DNA from: Streptomyces lichenis | GTDB taxonomy: Bacteria; Actinomycetota; Actinomycetes; Streptomycetales; Streptomycetaceae | Reading direction: 5' to 3' | DNA length: 64,000 nucleotides | Assembly (NCBI RefSeq): GCF_023218175.1 | Contig: NZ_JALPTH010000013.1 | Location: 1 to 64,000, forward strand | Shown: positions 44,003 to 53,004 of the stretch, piece by piece | Layout of the letters: each line of letters begins with the position of its first letter | Numbering within the stretch: position 1 is the first letter of the stretch | Made by a program: the position numbers and the translations under genes | Notes under the pieces: model-generated | Databases searched by the model: none | What the model was told of the DNA's origin: nothing | The model's input: the letters and a program-made list of their open reading frames with translations, nothing else

Positions 44003-45121
44003 ATGCTGGACATCGCCGAGGAGCTGCACCGGTGGGTCGAGCAGGGACGCGACTTCGCCGTGGCCACCGTGGTGGCCGTCACCGGCAGCGCGCCCCGGCA
44101 ACCGGGCGCCGCCCTCGCCGTGGACAGCGAGGGCACCGCGATCGGGTCGGTCTCCGGAGGCTGCGTCGAAGGAGCCGTATACGAACTCTGCCGACAGGCC
44201 CTCACGGACGGCGCACCCGTCCTCGAACGCTTCGGCTACAGCGACGAGGACGCCTTCGCCGTGGGTCTGACCTGCGGCGGTCTCATCGACATCCTCGTCA
44301 CCCCGGTACGCGGCGGGGTCCTCCCCGCCGCCCTCAGGGCCGCCGCCGAAGGCCAGGCGGCGGCCCTCGCCCGGATCACCGAGGGCCCTGCCGGCCTCCT
44401 CGGCCACGCCCTCCTCGTCCACCCCGACGGCTCGTACGAGGGCGGCCTCGGCGGCCACCCCGAGCTGGACCGCACCGCCGCGGCGGAGGCCCGCGCCCTG
44501 CTCGACGCCGGCCGCACCGGCACCCTCACCCTCGGCGAGGAGGGCTCCCACTGCGGGCAGCCCCTCACTCTCCTCATCGAGTCCAGCACCCCCGCCCCCC
44601 GCATGATCGTCTTCGGCGCCATCGACTTCGCCGCGGCCCTGGCCCGGGTCGGCAAGTTCCTCGGCTACCACGTCACCGTCTGCGACGCCCGCCCGGTCTT
44701 CGCCACCGCCACCCGCTTCCCCGACGCGGACGAGATCGTCGTCGCCTGGCCCCACGAGTACCTCGCCGCCACCCCCACCGACTCCCGCACCGTCCTGTGC
44801 GTCCTCACCCACGACGCCAAGTTCGACATCCCCCTCCTCGAACTCGCCCTCACCCTCCCCGTCGCCTACATCGGCGCGATGGGCTCCCGCCGCACCCACC
44901 TCGACCGCGAGCGGCGCCTGCGCGAGGTCGGCGTCGGCGAACCCGCCCTCGCCCGCCTGCGCAGCCCCATCGGCCTCGACCTGGGCGCCCGCACCCCCGA
45001 GGAGACCGCCCTCTCCATCGGCGCGGAGATCGTCGCCACCCGCCGCGGCGGCAGCGGCGCCTCCCTCACCGGGGCGCACACCCCCATCCACCACGACACC
45101 CGCCTGAACCCGGTGGCCTGA
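44003..45121 (+). CDS. xdhC: XdhC-family molybdenum cofactor insertion protein
   Basis: 372 residues; ATG with AAGGAGG upstream. N-terminal XdhC/CoxI domain with VTGSAPRQPGAALAV and SVSGGCVEGAV, a middle linker, and a C-terminal Rossmann domain (RMIVFGAIDFAAALARVGKF, CDARPVFATATRFPDADEIV). XdhC binds the molybdenum cofactor, protects its sulfurated form and inserts it into xanthine dehydrogenase. It follows the permease by 40 bases and belongs to the same catabolic group. Confidence 0.9.
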   Translation: MLDIAEELHRWVEQGRDFAVATVVAVTGSAPRQPGAALAVDSEGTAIGSVSGGCVEGAVYELCRQALTDGAPVLERFGYSDEDAFAVGLTCGGLIDILVTPVRGGVLPAALRAAAEGQAAALARITEGPAGLLGHALLVHPDGSYEGGLGGHPELDRTAAAEARALLDAGRTGTLTLGEEGSHCGQPLTLLIESSTPAPRMIVFGAIDFAAALARVGKFLGYHVTVCDARPVFATATRFPDADEIVVAWPHEYLAATPTDSRTVLCVLTHDAKFDIPLLELALTLPVAYIGAMGSRRTHLDRERRLREVGVGEPALARLRSPIGLDLGARTPEETALSIGAEIVATRRGGSGASLTGAHTPIHHDTRLNPVA

Positions 45122-45226
45122 CGTGTCCTGCGCCACGTTCCGGCATGCCCCCGCCACCCCTGGGCAGGCGAGCTGCGCGCCGGGGACGCCCCGACCCGCA
45201 TGCCCCGCCCCGCAAGGAGACCCCCC

Positions 45227-45364
45227 ATGACCGCCCACCCCACCAGCCCGATCTACGACCAGCTCGTCGAGGAGCAGGGCGACGTCCTCACCGAGACCCG
45301 CAAGCTGGCCGAACAGACCCAGGAACAGGCCTCCCAGGTACTCGACTGGACCGCGGACGCCTGA
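45227..45364 (+). CDS. 45-residue small protein downstream of xdhC
   Basis: ATG with AAGGAGA about eight bases upstream; begins MTAHPTSPIYDQLVEEQGDV and ends VLDWTADA before TGA. Acidic and helical, with no Cys and no membrane span. It is 105 bases after xdhC on the same strand. Good start signals and Streptomyces-like codon use support translation. Family not recognised; perhaps a small accessory protein of the purine operon. Confidence 0.55.
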   Translation: MTAHPTSPIYDQLVEEQGDVLTETRKLAEQTQEQASQVLDWTADA

Positions 45365-46213
45365 CCCGCACCGCCGTTGGTGCGGGCCCTGGGCCCGGCA
45401 TGGCCCCGTCGCGGGGGTATAGCGCCGGCGCGGCGGTACGTACGAGGGCCGGAGCCCGGTGAGGGCCGTACATCCCACCGGGCGACGGCGCCCGATCGGT
45501 GCGGGCCCTCGGCCCGGAAAATGGGGCCCGGGTGCGAAGTGGTCCGGGACCGGAGCCGGCGTGCCGTCTCACCCGCCGCGCGGTGAGGTCCGGCCGGTGC
45601 GGGCCTGTGCCCCGAGGAGGGAGCCCGCGGCCGGGCGGGGCCCGGTAAGAGGTGGTTCGGGCCGTCGGCCCGGGGGTCATCAGCCACGGCGAGACGGGTC
45701 AGTCGGCCGCCGGTCGGGTGGGGGTACGCAGGGTCGCGCGCGCAGCGGACGAGTGTAAGTCGAACGGTTCGCTTGACCGTCTGACGTGCAAGCACGAGCC
45801 GCGAGCACGTGAGCCCGGAGTGCCCACGCCCCCACCCACCGCAGAGCGGACCCGACCACCGGACCGGCGAAAGGCCACCGGACCGCCACCAGCACAGACC
45901 CACCCGCGTCAGCGCACCCACCGGGCGCGCGCCCGGCCCCCCGGTCGCACCCAGCTCAGACCCACCCCGCGTCAGCGAAGCCAGGCCCGCACCCGGCCAC
46001 CGGACCGCAACCAAGCGCAGACCCGCCCCCCATCAGCGCACCCACCGGGCGGCAGGCAGGCCCGGACACCGGCGGCGTGAGCCGCCCACCGCCCCGCCCG
46101 GACCACCCCGGCGTGCCGGGATGTGTGACCTGTACCAGGCTGGATACGCGATCAGGCGAGCCGGACACGGCCGTGGGCCGTGGGCCTGAACCGCACGTAC
46201 CAGAGGAGGCCGC
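45365..46213. repeat. 849-bp non-coding, repeat-rich intergenic region
   Basis: No convincing gene; open frames on both strands are repetitive Pro/Arg strings. Diverged direct repeats are visible: 45873-45927 and 45995-46051 share GGCCACCGGACCGC and TCAGCGCACCCACCGGGCG, with a partial copy at 45948-45976. Near 45378 and 45496 GGTGCGGGCCCT recurs. The region separates the purine operon from the second molybdenum hydroxylase operon. Confidence 0.5.
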
Positions 46214-46702
46214 ATGGACAGCGACGAGAGCATGGGCGACGAGGTCTACCACCAGCCCGACGACGCGGACGAGCGGGAGGACACCGGCATCCTCGACCCG
46301 GAGGACACGCTCTCGGAGCGGGACGCCGACCCGTACGAGGAGGGGTACTCCCCGCCGGAGCGCCCGTACGCCGTGGAGGACCACGGCACGACCGCGCGGG
46401 AGCAGCGGGAGGGCGAGTCGCTGGACCAGCGGCTGGCCGAGGAGGTGCCGGACCCGACGCTGGACGACGTCGCACCCGGGGACGGCATCGGTGACCTGCC
46501 CGGCGGTGACGGCGAGGTCGCCGGCGGGGACCAGGTGGGCCGGGAGCGGTCCGGGCGGCTGGTGGCACCCGACGAGGGCGCGCACGGCGACGAGGAGAAG
46601 GACGTGGTGGCCACCGACGTCGGTATCGACGGGGCCGCCGCCTCGGCGGAGGAGGCGGCGATGCACACGGTGCCGGACGACGAGGACGAGATCCCGCGAT
46701 GA
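46214..46702 (+). CDS. DUF5709 protein
   Basis: 162 residues; ATG with AGGAGG upstream. Strongly acidic throughout. The pattern MGDEVYHQPDD, LDPEDTLSERD, TAREQREGESLDQRLAEEVP and GRLVAPDEGAHGDEEKDVV with DVGIDGAAASAEEAAMH is that of the actinobacterial DUF5709 family, as I remember it. Function unknown. Its TGA overlaps the ATG of the next gene (ATGA), an unusual tight link between a DUF5709 gene and a molybdenum hydroxylase operon. Confidence 0.85.
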   Translation: MDSDESMGDEVYHQPDDADEREDTGILDPEDTLSERDADPYEEGYSPPERPYAVEDHGTTAREQREGESLDQRLAEEVPDPTLDDVAPGDGIGDLPGGDGEVAGGDQVGRERSGRLVAPDEGAHGDEEKDVVATDVGIDGAAASAEEAAMHTVPDDEDEIPR

Positions 46703-47238
46703 GCACAGGCACCGGGTCGGGGACATCTTCGTGGGTGACGATGACGGTCAACGGGGTGGAGTACCGGCGGGAGCTGGACAACCGGACCACGGTGCTGGAC
46801 CTGCTGCGGGAGCACCTGGGGCTGACCGGGGCGAAGAAGGGCTGCGACCACGGGCAGTGCGGGGCGTGCACCGTGCTGGTGGACGGGCGGCGGGCCAACA
46901 GCTGCCTGCTGCCCGCCGTGGCGCAGGACGGCGCCGAGGTCACGACGGTGGAGGGGCTGGCGGCAGGGGACGAGCTGCATCCGGTGCAGCAGGCGTTCCT
47001 GGACCGGGACGCCTTCCAGTGCGGCTACTGCACCCCCGGCCAGCTCTGCTCGGCCGTCGGGGTGTTCGCGGAGGCCGCCGCCGGCCACCCCTCGCATGTC
47101 ACCGACCCGGGGCGGGCCTCGGGCCAGGGCCCCGTGGAGCTGAGCCGCGCCGAGATCCGGGAGCGGATGAGCGGCAACCTCTGCCGCTGCGGCGCGTATC
47201 CGAACATCGTCGCCGCCATCGAGGACGTGACCAGGTGA
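46699..47238 (+). CDS. PaoA-type [2Fe-2S] subunit of a molybdenum hydroxylase
   Basis: 179 residues; ATG overlaps the DUF5709 stop. First cluster ligands in GAKKGCDHGQCGACTVLVDG with a later Cys in NSCLLPAV; second cluster in QCGYCTPGQ and LCRCGAY. This layout is that of the small subunit of aldehyde-oxidoreductase-like enzymes. There is no twin-arginine signal, so the enzyme is probably cytoplasmic, unlike E. coli PaoABC. Its TGA overlaps the GTG of the FAD subunit. Confidence 0.85.
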   Translation: MSTGTGSGTSSWVTMTVNGVEYRRELDNRTTVLDLLREHLGLTGAKKGCDHGQCGACTVLVDGRRANSCLLPAVAQDGAEVTTVEGLAAGDELHPVQQAFLDRDAFQCGYCTPGQLCSAVGVFAEAAAGHPSHVTDPGRASGQGPVELSRAEIRERMSGNLCRCGAYPNIVAAIEDVTR

Positions 47239-48239
47239 AGCCCTTCGGATACCAGCGCCCGGCGACGGTGGAGGCGGCCGTCGAGGCGTTCGCGGCGACG
47301 CCCGGGGCGCGGTACCTCGCGGGCGGCACCAATCTGATGGACCTGATGAAGCACGGGGTGGAGACCCCGGCCGTGCTGGTGGACGTGAGCCGGCTGCCGC
47401 TGGACGCGGTGGAGGAGCTGCCGGACGGCGGGGTGCGGGCGGGGGCCACGGTGCGCAACAGCGACCTGGCCGCGCACCCGCTGGTGCACGACCGCTTCCC
47501 GGTGCTGTCGCAGGCGCTGCTGGCGGGCGCCTCGGGCCAGCTGCGGAACATGGCGACCACCGGCGGCAACCTGCTCCAGCGCACCCGGTGCGGCTACTTC
47601 CAGGACACCTCCGCCGCCTGCAACAAGCGCGAGCCGGGCAGCGGCTGCGCGGCGAGGGACGGCGTGCACCGGGACCACGCGGTGCTCGGGCACTCGGAGC
47701 GGTGCGTCGCGACGCACCCGTCCGACATGGCGGTGGCGCTGGCCGCGCTGGACGCCGTGGTGGAGCTGTACGGGCCGGAGGGGGCGCGCACGGTGCCGGT
47801 GGCGGAGTTCCACCGGCTGCCGGGGGAGCACCCCGAGCGGGACACCGTGATCCGGCCGGGGGAGCTGATCACCGCGGTCACCGTGCCGGGCACGGCGGCG
47901 GGCCGGCCCTCCGCGTACCGCAAGGCGCGCGACCGCGCCAGTTACGCCTTCGCGCTGGCCTCGGTCGCGGCCGTGCTGGACACCGACGAGGACGGCACGG
48001 TACGGGCCGTGGGGCTGGCGTTCGGCGGGCTGGCGCACCGCCCCTGGCGGGCCCGGCTCGCCGAGACCGCGCTGCTGGGGCAGCGGCTCACCGAGGAGGC
48101 CGTCGCCCGCGCGGTGGACGCCGAACTGGCGCTGGCCGAGCCGCTGCGGGACAACGGTTTCAAGGTGCCGCTGGCCCGCAACCTGGCCGTGCACACGCTC
48201 AGCGGGCTCGCCCCGGCCCGCAGCCCCCAACGCCTCTGA
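47235..48239 (+). CDS. PaoB-type FAD subunit with [4Fe-4S] insertion
   Basis: 334 residues; GTG overlaps the previous stop. FAD motifs RYLAGGTNLMDLMKHGV and LRNMATTGGNLLQRTRC. Between them and THPSDMAVAL sits the Cys-rich insertion C119, C129, C138 and C157, the pattern of the extra [4Fe-4S] cluster in PaoB-type subunits (RTRCGYFQD, NKREPGSGC). That separates this enzyme from the classical xanthine dehydrogenase at 38241. It transfers electrons from the Mo centre to an external acceptor. Confidence 0.85.
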   Translation: MKPFGYQRPATVEAAVEAFAATPGARYLAGGTNLMDLMKHGVETPAVLVDVSRLPLDAVEELPDGGVRAGATVRNSDLAAHPLVHDRFPVLSQALLAGASGQLRNMATTGGNLLQRTRCGYFQDTSAACNKREPGSGCAARDGVHRDHAVLGHSERCVATHPSDMAVALAALDAVVELYGPEGARTVPVAEFHRLPGEHPERDTVIRPGELITAVTVPGTAAGRPSAYRKARDRASYAFALASVAAVLDTDEDGTVRAVGLAFGGLAHRPWRARLAETALLGQRLTEEAVARAVDAELALAEPLRDNGFKVPLARNLAVHTLSGLAPARSPQRL

Positions 48240-48271
48240 CCCGGCAGACCAAGGACCCCAGGAGAGTCGCC

Positions 48272-50404
48272 ATGCGTCCCACCGCCACGTCCACCGCCGC
48301 CGGGGCCGTAGGGCGAAAGCCCGCCCTGGGGGCGGCGACCGAGCGGCTGGAGGGCCGCGACAAGGTCACCGGTACGGCCCGGTACGCCACCGAGCAGCCG
48401 CACACCGCCCCGGACTGCGCCTACGCCTGGCCGGTGCCGGCGACCGTGGCGGCAGGCCGGGTCACCGCGGTGGACGCCTCCGCGGCCCTCGCGCTGCCCG
48501 GGACGCTCGCCGTGCTCACCCCGGACAACGCCCCGCGCGTCGGGGAGAGCGACGACCCGATCCTGAGGGTGCTCCAGGACCACGAGGTCCCGCACCGAGG
48601 CTGGTTCGTCGCCCTGGCGGTGGCGGACACCCTGGAGAACGCCCGCGCGGCGGCCGCCGCGGTGACGGTGTCGTACGAGGTCCGGCCGCATGACGCGGTG
48701 CTGCGGGAGGACCACCCGGACGCCTATGTCCCCGAGACCGCCAACGGGCATCCGGGGCGCCGGGAGCGGGGCGACGCCCGGGAGGCGTTCGCCGCGGCCC
48801 CGGTACGGGTGGAGACCTCGTACACCATCCCGCCGCTGCACAACCACCCCATGGAGCCGCACGCCTCCTACGCGCGCTGGGACGGCGACCATCTGACGGT
48901 GTACGACTCCAGCCAGGGCGCCCACCCGGTGCGGACCGCGCTCGCCGGGCTGTTCGGGCTGGAGCCGGGGCGGATCACCGTGGTCTCCGAGCACGTCGGC
49001 GGCGGCTTCGGTTCCAAGGGCACGCCCCGCCCGCATGTGGTGCTGGCCGCGATGGCCGCCCGGCACACCGGACGCCCCGTCAAGCTGGCGCTGCCCCGGG
49101 GGCAGATGGCGCATGTGGTGGGCTACCGCTCGCCCACCCTGCACCGGCTGCGGCTGGGCGCCGAGCGCGACGGCACCCTCACCTCGGTCGAGCACGAGAT
49201 GACCGCGCAGACGTCCAGGATCAAGGAGTTCGTCGAGCACGGGGCGGTGGCGGCGCGGGTGATGTACGCCGTACCGCACAGCCTCACCACCCATCGGGCC
49301 GTCCGGCTGGACGTGCCCAGCCCGTCGTGGATGCGCGCGCCGGGCGAGGCGCCCAGCATGTACGCGCTGGAGTCGGCCATGGACGAGCTCGCCACCGAGC
49401 TGGGCATGGACCCGATCGAGCTGCGGCTGCGCAACGAGCCGGCCACCGAGCCGGACAGCGGGCTGCCGTTCAGCAGCCGCCATCTGGCCGAGTGCCTGCG
49501 CGAGGGCGCCCGCCGCTTCGGCTGGCACCAGCGCGACCCGCGGCCGGGGGTGCGGAGGGAGGGCGATGTGCTGACCGGGACCGGGGTGGCCGCGGCCACC
49601 TATCCGGTGATGTGCGACCCGGCCTCGGCGAGCGCCACCGCCCGCCCCGACGGCACCTTCCTGGTGCGGATCGACGCCACCGACATCGGCACCGGAGCCC
49701 GTACCGTGCTCGCGCAGATCGCCGCGGACGCGCTCGGGGTGCCGCTGGACTCGGTGGCGATCGAGATCGGCTCCACCCGGCTGCCGTACGGCCCGCTGGC
49801 CGGCGGCTCCGCCGGCACCGCCTCCTGGGGCTGGGCGGTGCACGAGGCCTGCACCGCGCTGACCCGGCGGCTGGCGGACCACCACGGCCCCCTGCCGGGG
49901 GAGGGGCTGACCGCGGAGAGCGACACCACCGAGGCGGCGGAGGCCACGCCGCCGTTCGCCCGGCACGCCTTCGGCGCCTCCTTCGCGGAGGTGCGGGTGG
50001 ACACGGTCAGCGGCGAGGTGCGGGTGCGCCGGATGCTCGGGGTGTACGCGGCCGGGCGGATCCTCAACGCCCGTACCGCACGCTCGCAGTTCATCGGCGG
50101 GATGACCATGGGCCTGGGCATGGCGCTCACCGAGCACTCCACCTCGGACGCGGCACACGGCGGCTTCGCGGAGCGGGACCTCGCCTCGTACCACGTCCCG
50201 GTCAACGCCGACGTACCCGAGATCGACGCCCACTGGGTGGACGAGGTCGACACCCACCTCAACCCGATGGGCTCCAAGGGCATCGGCGAGATCGGCATCG
50301 TCGGCACCCCGGCCGCCATCGGCAACGCCGTCCACCACGCCATCGGGGTACGGCTGCGCGAGCTGCCGCTCACCCCGGACAAGGTGCTCGCCGCCCTGCG
50401 CTGA
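48272..50404 (+). CDS. PaoC-type molybdenum-binding subunit
   Basis: 710 residues; ATG with AGGAGAG upstream. The Mo-hydroxylase domains begin at ERLEGRDKVTGTARYATEQ. Cofactor-contact motifs: HVGGGFGSKG, SPSWMRAPGEAPSMYALESA, GGSAGTASWGW, and the catalytic Glu in GSKGIGEIGIVGTPAAIGNA. Likely oxidises aldehydes or N-heteroaromatics to the acid or hydroxy form. No XdhC/PaoD chaperone gene follows here, so loading may rely on the XdhC at 44003 (inference). Confidence 0.85.
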   Translation: MRPTATSTAAGAVGRKPALGAATERLEGRDKVTGTARYATEQPHTAPDCAYAWPVPATVAAGRVTAVDASAALALPGTLAVLTPDNAPRVGESDDPILRVLQDHEVPHRGWFVALAVADTLENARAAAAAVTVSYEVRPHDAVLREDHPDAYVPETANGHPGRRERGDAREAFAAAPVRVETSYTIPPLHNHPMEPHASYARWDGDHLTVYDSSQGAHPVRTALAGLFGLEPGRITVVSEHVGGGFGSKGTPRPHVVLAAMAARHTGRPVKLALPRGQMAHVVGYRSPTLHRLRLGAERDGTLTSVEHEMTAQTSRIKEFVEHGAVAARVMYAVPHSLTTHRAVRLDVPSPSWMRAPGEAPSMYALESAMDELATELGMDPIELRLRNEPATEPDSGLPFSSRHLAECLREGARRFGWHQRDPRPGVRREGDVLTGTGVAAATYPVMCDPASASATARPDGTFLVRIDATDIGTGARTVLAQIAADALGVPLDSVAIEIGSTRLPYGPLAGGSAGTASWGWAVHEACTALTRRLADHHGPLPGEGLTAESDTTEAAEATPPFARHAFGASFAEVRVDTVSGEVRVRRMLGVYAAGRILNARTARSQFIGGMTMGLGMALTEHSTSDAAHGGFAERDLASYHVPVNADVPEIDAHWVDEVDTHLNPMGSKGIGEIGIVGTPAAIGNAVHHAIGVRLRELPLTPDKVLAALR

Positions 50405-50503
50405 GCCGCCCGCCGGTCGGCGTTCGGGTGACGTACGCGGACCGGCCGCCGGGGAACCCGTGCCCGGACCGGGGGAAACCCTAGGTTCCGGAGGATGGAG
50501 CGA

Positions 50504-52237
50504 GTGAGCGAGCAGGGGCGGGCGGCGGCAGCGAAGCCCCCGGTCACCAACGAGGCGGGCCGGCGACGGGGCAGGGCGGTGGTGGACTGGCTGACGACGA
50601 CCGACCACAAGAAGATCGGCCAGCTGTATCTGATCACCTCCTTCGTCTTCTTCCTGGTCGCCGGGGTGCTGGCGCTGGTGATGCGCGCCGAGCTGGCCCG
50701 GCCCGGGCTGCAGATCGTCTCCACTGAGCAGTACAACCAGGCGTTCACCCTGCACGGCACCGTGATGCTGCTGCTGTTCGCCACCCCGACCTTCGCCGGG
50801 TTCGCCAACGCGGTGATGCCGTTGCAGATCGGCGCCCCGGACGTGGCCTTCCCCCGGCTGAACATGTTCGCCTACTGGCTGTTCGCCTTCGGCGGGCTGA
50901 TCGTGCTGGGCTCGCTGCTGACGCCCGACGGGACGGCGGACTTCGGCTGGACCGCGTACGCCCCGCTCAACAGCACCGAGCGCACCCCCAGCACCGGCGG
51001 CGACCTGTGGATCATGGGGCTCGCGCTCTCCGGCTTCGGCACCATCCTCGGCGCGGTCAACTTCATCACCACCATCATCTGCATGCGCGCCCCCGGGATG
51101 ACGATGTTCCGGATGCCGATCTTCTGCTGGAACACCCTGCTCACCTCGGTGCTGGTGCTGCTGGCCTTCCCGGTGCTGGCCGCCGCACTGCTGGCGCTGG
51201 AGGCGGACCGCCGGTTCGGGGCGCAGATCTTCGAGGCGGCCAACGGCGGGGCGCTGCTGTGGCAGCACCTGTTCTGGTTCTTCGGCCACCCGGAGGTGTA
51301 CATCATCGCGCTGCCGTTCTTCGGCATCGTGACCGAGGTGCTGCCGGTGTTCTGCCGCAAGCCGCTGTTCGGCTACATCGGGCTGGTCGCGGCCACCATC
51401 GCCATCACCGGGCTGTCGGTGGTGGTCTGGGCGCACCACATGTTCGCCACCGGGGCGGTGCTGCTGCCGTTCTTCTCGTTCATGAGCTTTTTGATCGCGG
51501 TGCCGACCGGGGTGAAGTTCTTCAACTGGATCGGCACCATGTGGAAGGCCTCCCTCTCCTTCGAGGCGCCGATGCTCTGGGCGCTGGGCTTCCTGGTGAC
51601 CTTCCTGTTCGGCGGGCTGACCGGGGTGATCCTGGCCTCGCCGCCGATGGACTTCCATGTCACCGACTCGTACTTCGTGGTGGCCCACTTCCACTATGTG
51701 GTGTTCGGCACCGTGGTCTTCGCGACCTTCGCCGGCTTCCACTTCTGGTGGCCCAAGATGACCGGGAAGATGCTGGACGAGCGGCTGGGCCGCATCCACT
51801 TCTGGACCCTGTTCACCGGCTTCCATCTGACCTTCCTGGTGCAGCACTGGCTGGGCGCCGAGGGCATGCCCCGCCGGTACGCGGACTATCTGGCCGTGGA
51901 CGGCTTCACCGCGCTGAACACCCTGTCCTCCATCGGCGCCTTCCTGCTGGGCGCGTCCACGCTGCCGTTCCTCTACAACGTCTGGCGGACGGCCAAGTAC
52001 GGGCGGCGGATCGCCGTGGAAGACCCCTGGGGGTACGGCCGGTCGCTGGAGTGGGCGACCTCCTGCCCGCCGCCGCGGCACAACTTCCTCGCCCTGCCCC
52101 GGATCCGTTCCGAGTCGCCCGCCTTCGACCTGCACCATCCGGAGATCGCCCGGTTGGAGCCGGGGCACACCACGGGCCGCCGGGACGTGATCGAGCCCGG
52201 CCACGCGCCCCGCGAGCCGCGCGACCTGACGGAGTGA
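50504..52237 (+). CDS. ctaD: Cytochrome c oxidase subunit I (stand-alone ctaD)
   Basis: 577 residues from the GTG at 50504, with GGAGG nine bases upstream; ATG 50495 abuts the site. Twelve spans are expected. Heme and CuB ligands are in [28 protein letters not shown] (His-Tyr pair), [10 protein letters not shown] and [12 protein letters not shown]. It is the catalytic subunit of an aa3-type oxidase. No ctaC, ctaE or ctaF is adjacent, so this is probably the extra ctaD copy found in many Streptomyces, able to assemble with the main operon's partners. Confidence 0.9.
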   Translation: MSEQGRAAAAKPPVTNEAGRRRGRAVVDWLTTTDHKKIGQLYLITSFVFFLVAGVLALVMRAELARPGLQIVSTEQYNQAFTLHGTVMLLLFATPTFAGFANAVMPLQIGAPDVAFPRLNMFAYWLFAFGGLIVLGSLLTPDGTADFGWTAYAPLNSTERTPSTGGDLWIMGLALSGFGTILGAVNFITTIICMRAPGMTMFRMPIFCWNTLLTSVLVLLAFPVLAAALLALEADRRFGAQIFEAANGGALLWQHLFWFFGHPEVYIIALPFFGIVTEVLPVFCRKPLFGYIGLVAATIAITGLSVVVWAHHMFATGAVLLPFFSFMSFLIAVPTGVKFFNWIGTMWKASLSFEAPMLWALGFLVTFLFGGLTGVILASPPMDFHVTDSYFVVAHFHYVVFGTVVFATFAGFHFWWPKMTGKMLDERLGRIHFWTLFTGFHLTFLVQHWLGAEGMPRRYADYLAVDGFTALNTLSSIGAFLLGASTLPFLYNVWRTAKYGRRIAVEDPWGYGRSLEWATSCPPPRHNFLALPRIRSESPAFDLHHPEIARLEPGHTTGRRDVIEPGHAPREPRDLTE

Positions 52238-52334
52238 CGACGGGGCACGGTACGGGGCCGGGCGGGGGACACGGCTGGGCCGTACGGCGCAGGGGCGCCG
52301 ACCCGCCGGAGGCCGCGCGGGTACGGGTCACCCC

Positions 52335-52940
52335 ATGAAGGCACTCGTGATCAACTGCACGCTCAAGGCGTCGCCCGAACCCTCCAACACCCACGCCCTC
52401 GCCGAGGTGGTGGCCGAGCAGCTCGTCTCCTACGGGGTGGAGGTGCGGCACGTCCGGGCGGTGGACCTGAACCTCAAGCCGGGCGTGGTGACGGACGCCG
52501 GGGAGGGCGACGACTGGCCCGAGGTGCACGCCCGGCTGCTGGAGGCCCAGATCCTGATCGTCGCCTCGCCGACCTGGCTGGGCCGCCCCTCCTCGGTCGC
52601 CCAGCGGGTGCTGGAGCGGATGGACGCCATGCTGTCCGAGACCGACGACCAGGAGCGGCCGGTGGCCTACAACCGGGTCGCCGGGGTCGTGGTCACCGGC
52701 AACGAGGACGGCGCCCACCACGTCATCAGCGAGATCAACGGCGCGCTGGTGGACATCGGCTACACCATCCCCGGCCAGTCCTGGACCTACTGGCACCTCG
52801 GCCCCGGCCCGGGCCCCGACTACCTGGACGAGGAGAAGGGGCGGGACTGGTCGCACCGGACCGGCCGGGCGATGGCCGCCAACCTGTACGGCGTCGCCAA
52901 GGCGCTCCAGGCCGCCCCACTGGACGCCCCGCCGAGCTGA
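52335..52940 (+). CDS. Flavodoxin-like NAD(P)H-dependent FMN reductase
   Basis: 201 residues. FMN phosphate-binding loop near the start (VINCTLKASPEPSNTHAL), the flavodoxin segment ILIVASPTWLGRPSSVAQRV, and VTGNEDGAHHVISEINGALV. Soluble. The family reduces FMN, quinones or nitro compounds. The loop C-T-L-K-x-S-P-x-x-S is typical of NAD(P)H-dependent reductases. Downstream of ctaD by 97 bases; relation to it unclear. Confidence 0.8.
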   Translation: MKALVINCTLKASPEPSNTHALAEVVAEQLVSYGVEVRHVRAVDLNLKPGVVTDAGEGDDWPEVHARLLEAQILIVASPTWLGRPSSVAQRVLERMDAMLSETDDQERPVAYNRVAGVVVTGNEDGAHHVISEINGALVDIGYTIPGQSWTYWHLGPGPGPDYLDEEKGRDWSHRTGRAMAANLYGVAKALQAAPLDAPPS

Positions 52941-53004
52941 GCCGCATCACCCGGGCCCGCCTTGCGGACAGTTGCTGTCCGCGAGGCGGCGTACGGTGCG
53001 GAGC

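Noticed and set aside
47942..52204. A 1420-codon minus-strand open frame opposite paoC and ctaD
   Set aside because: It is antisense to well-identified genes, has no domain, and its composition follows the codon bias of the opposite strand.
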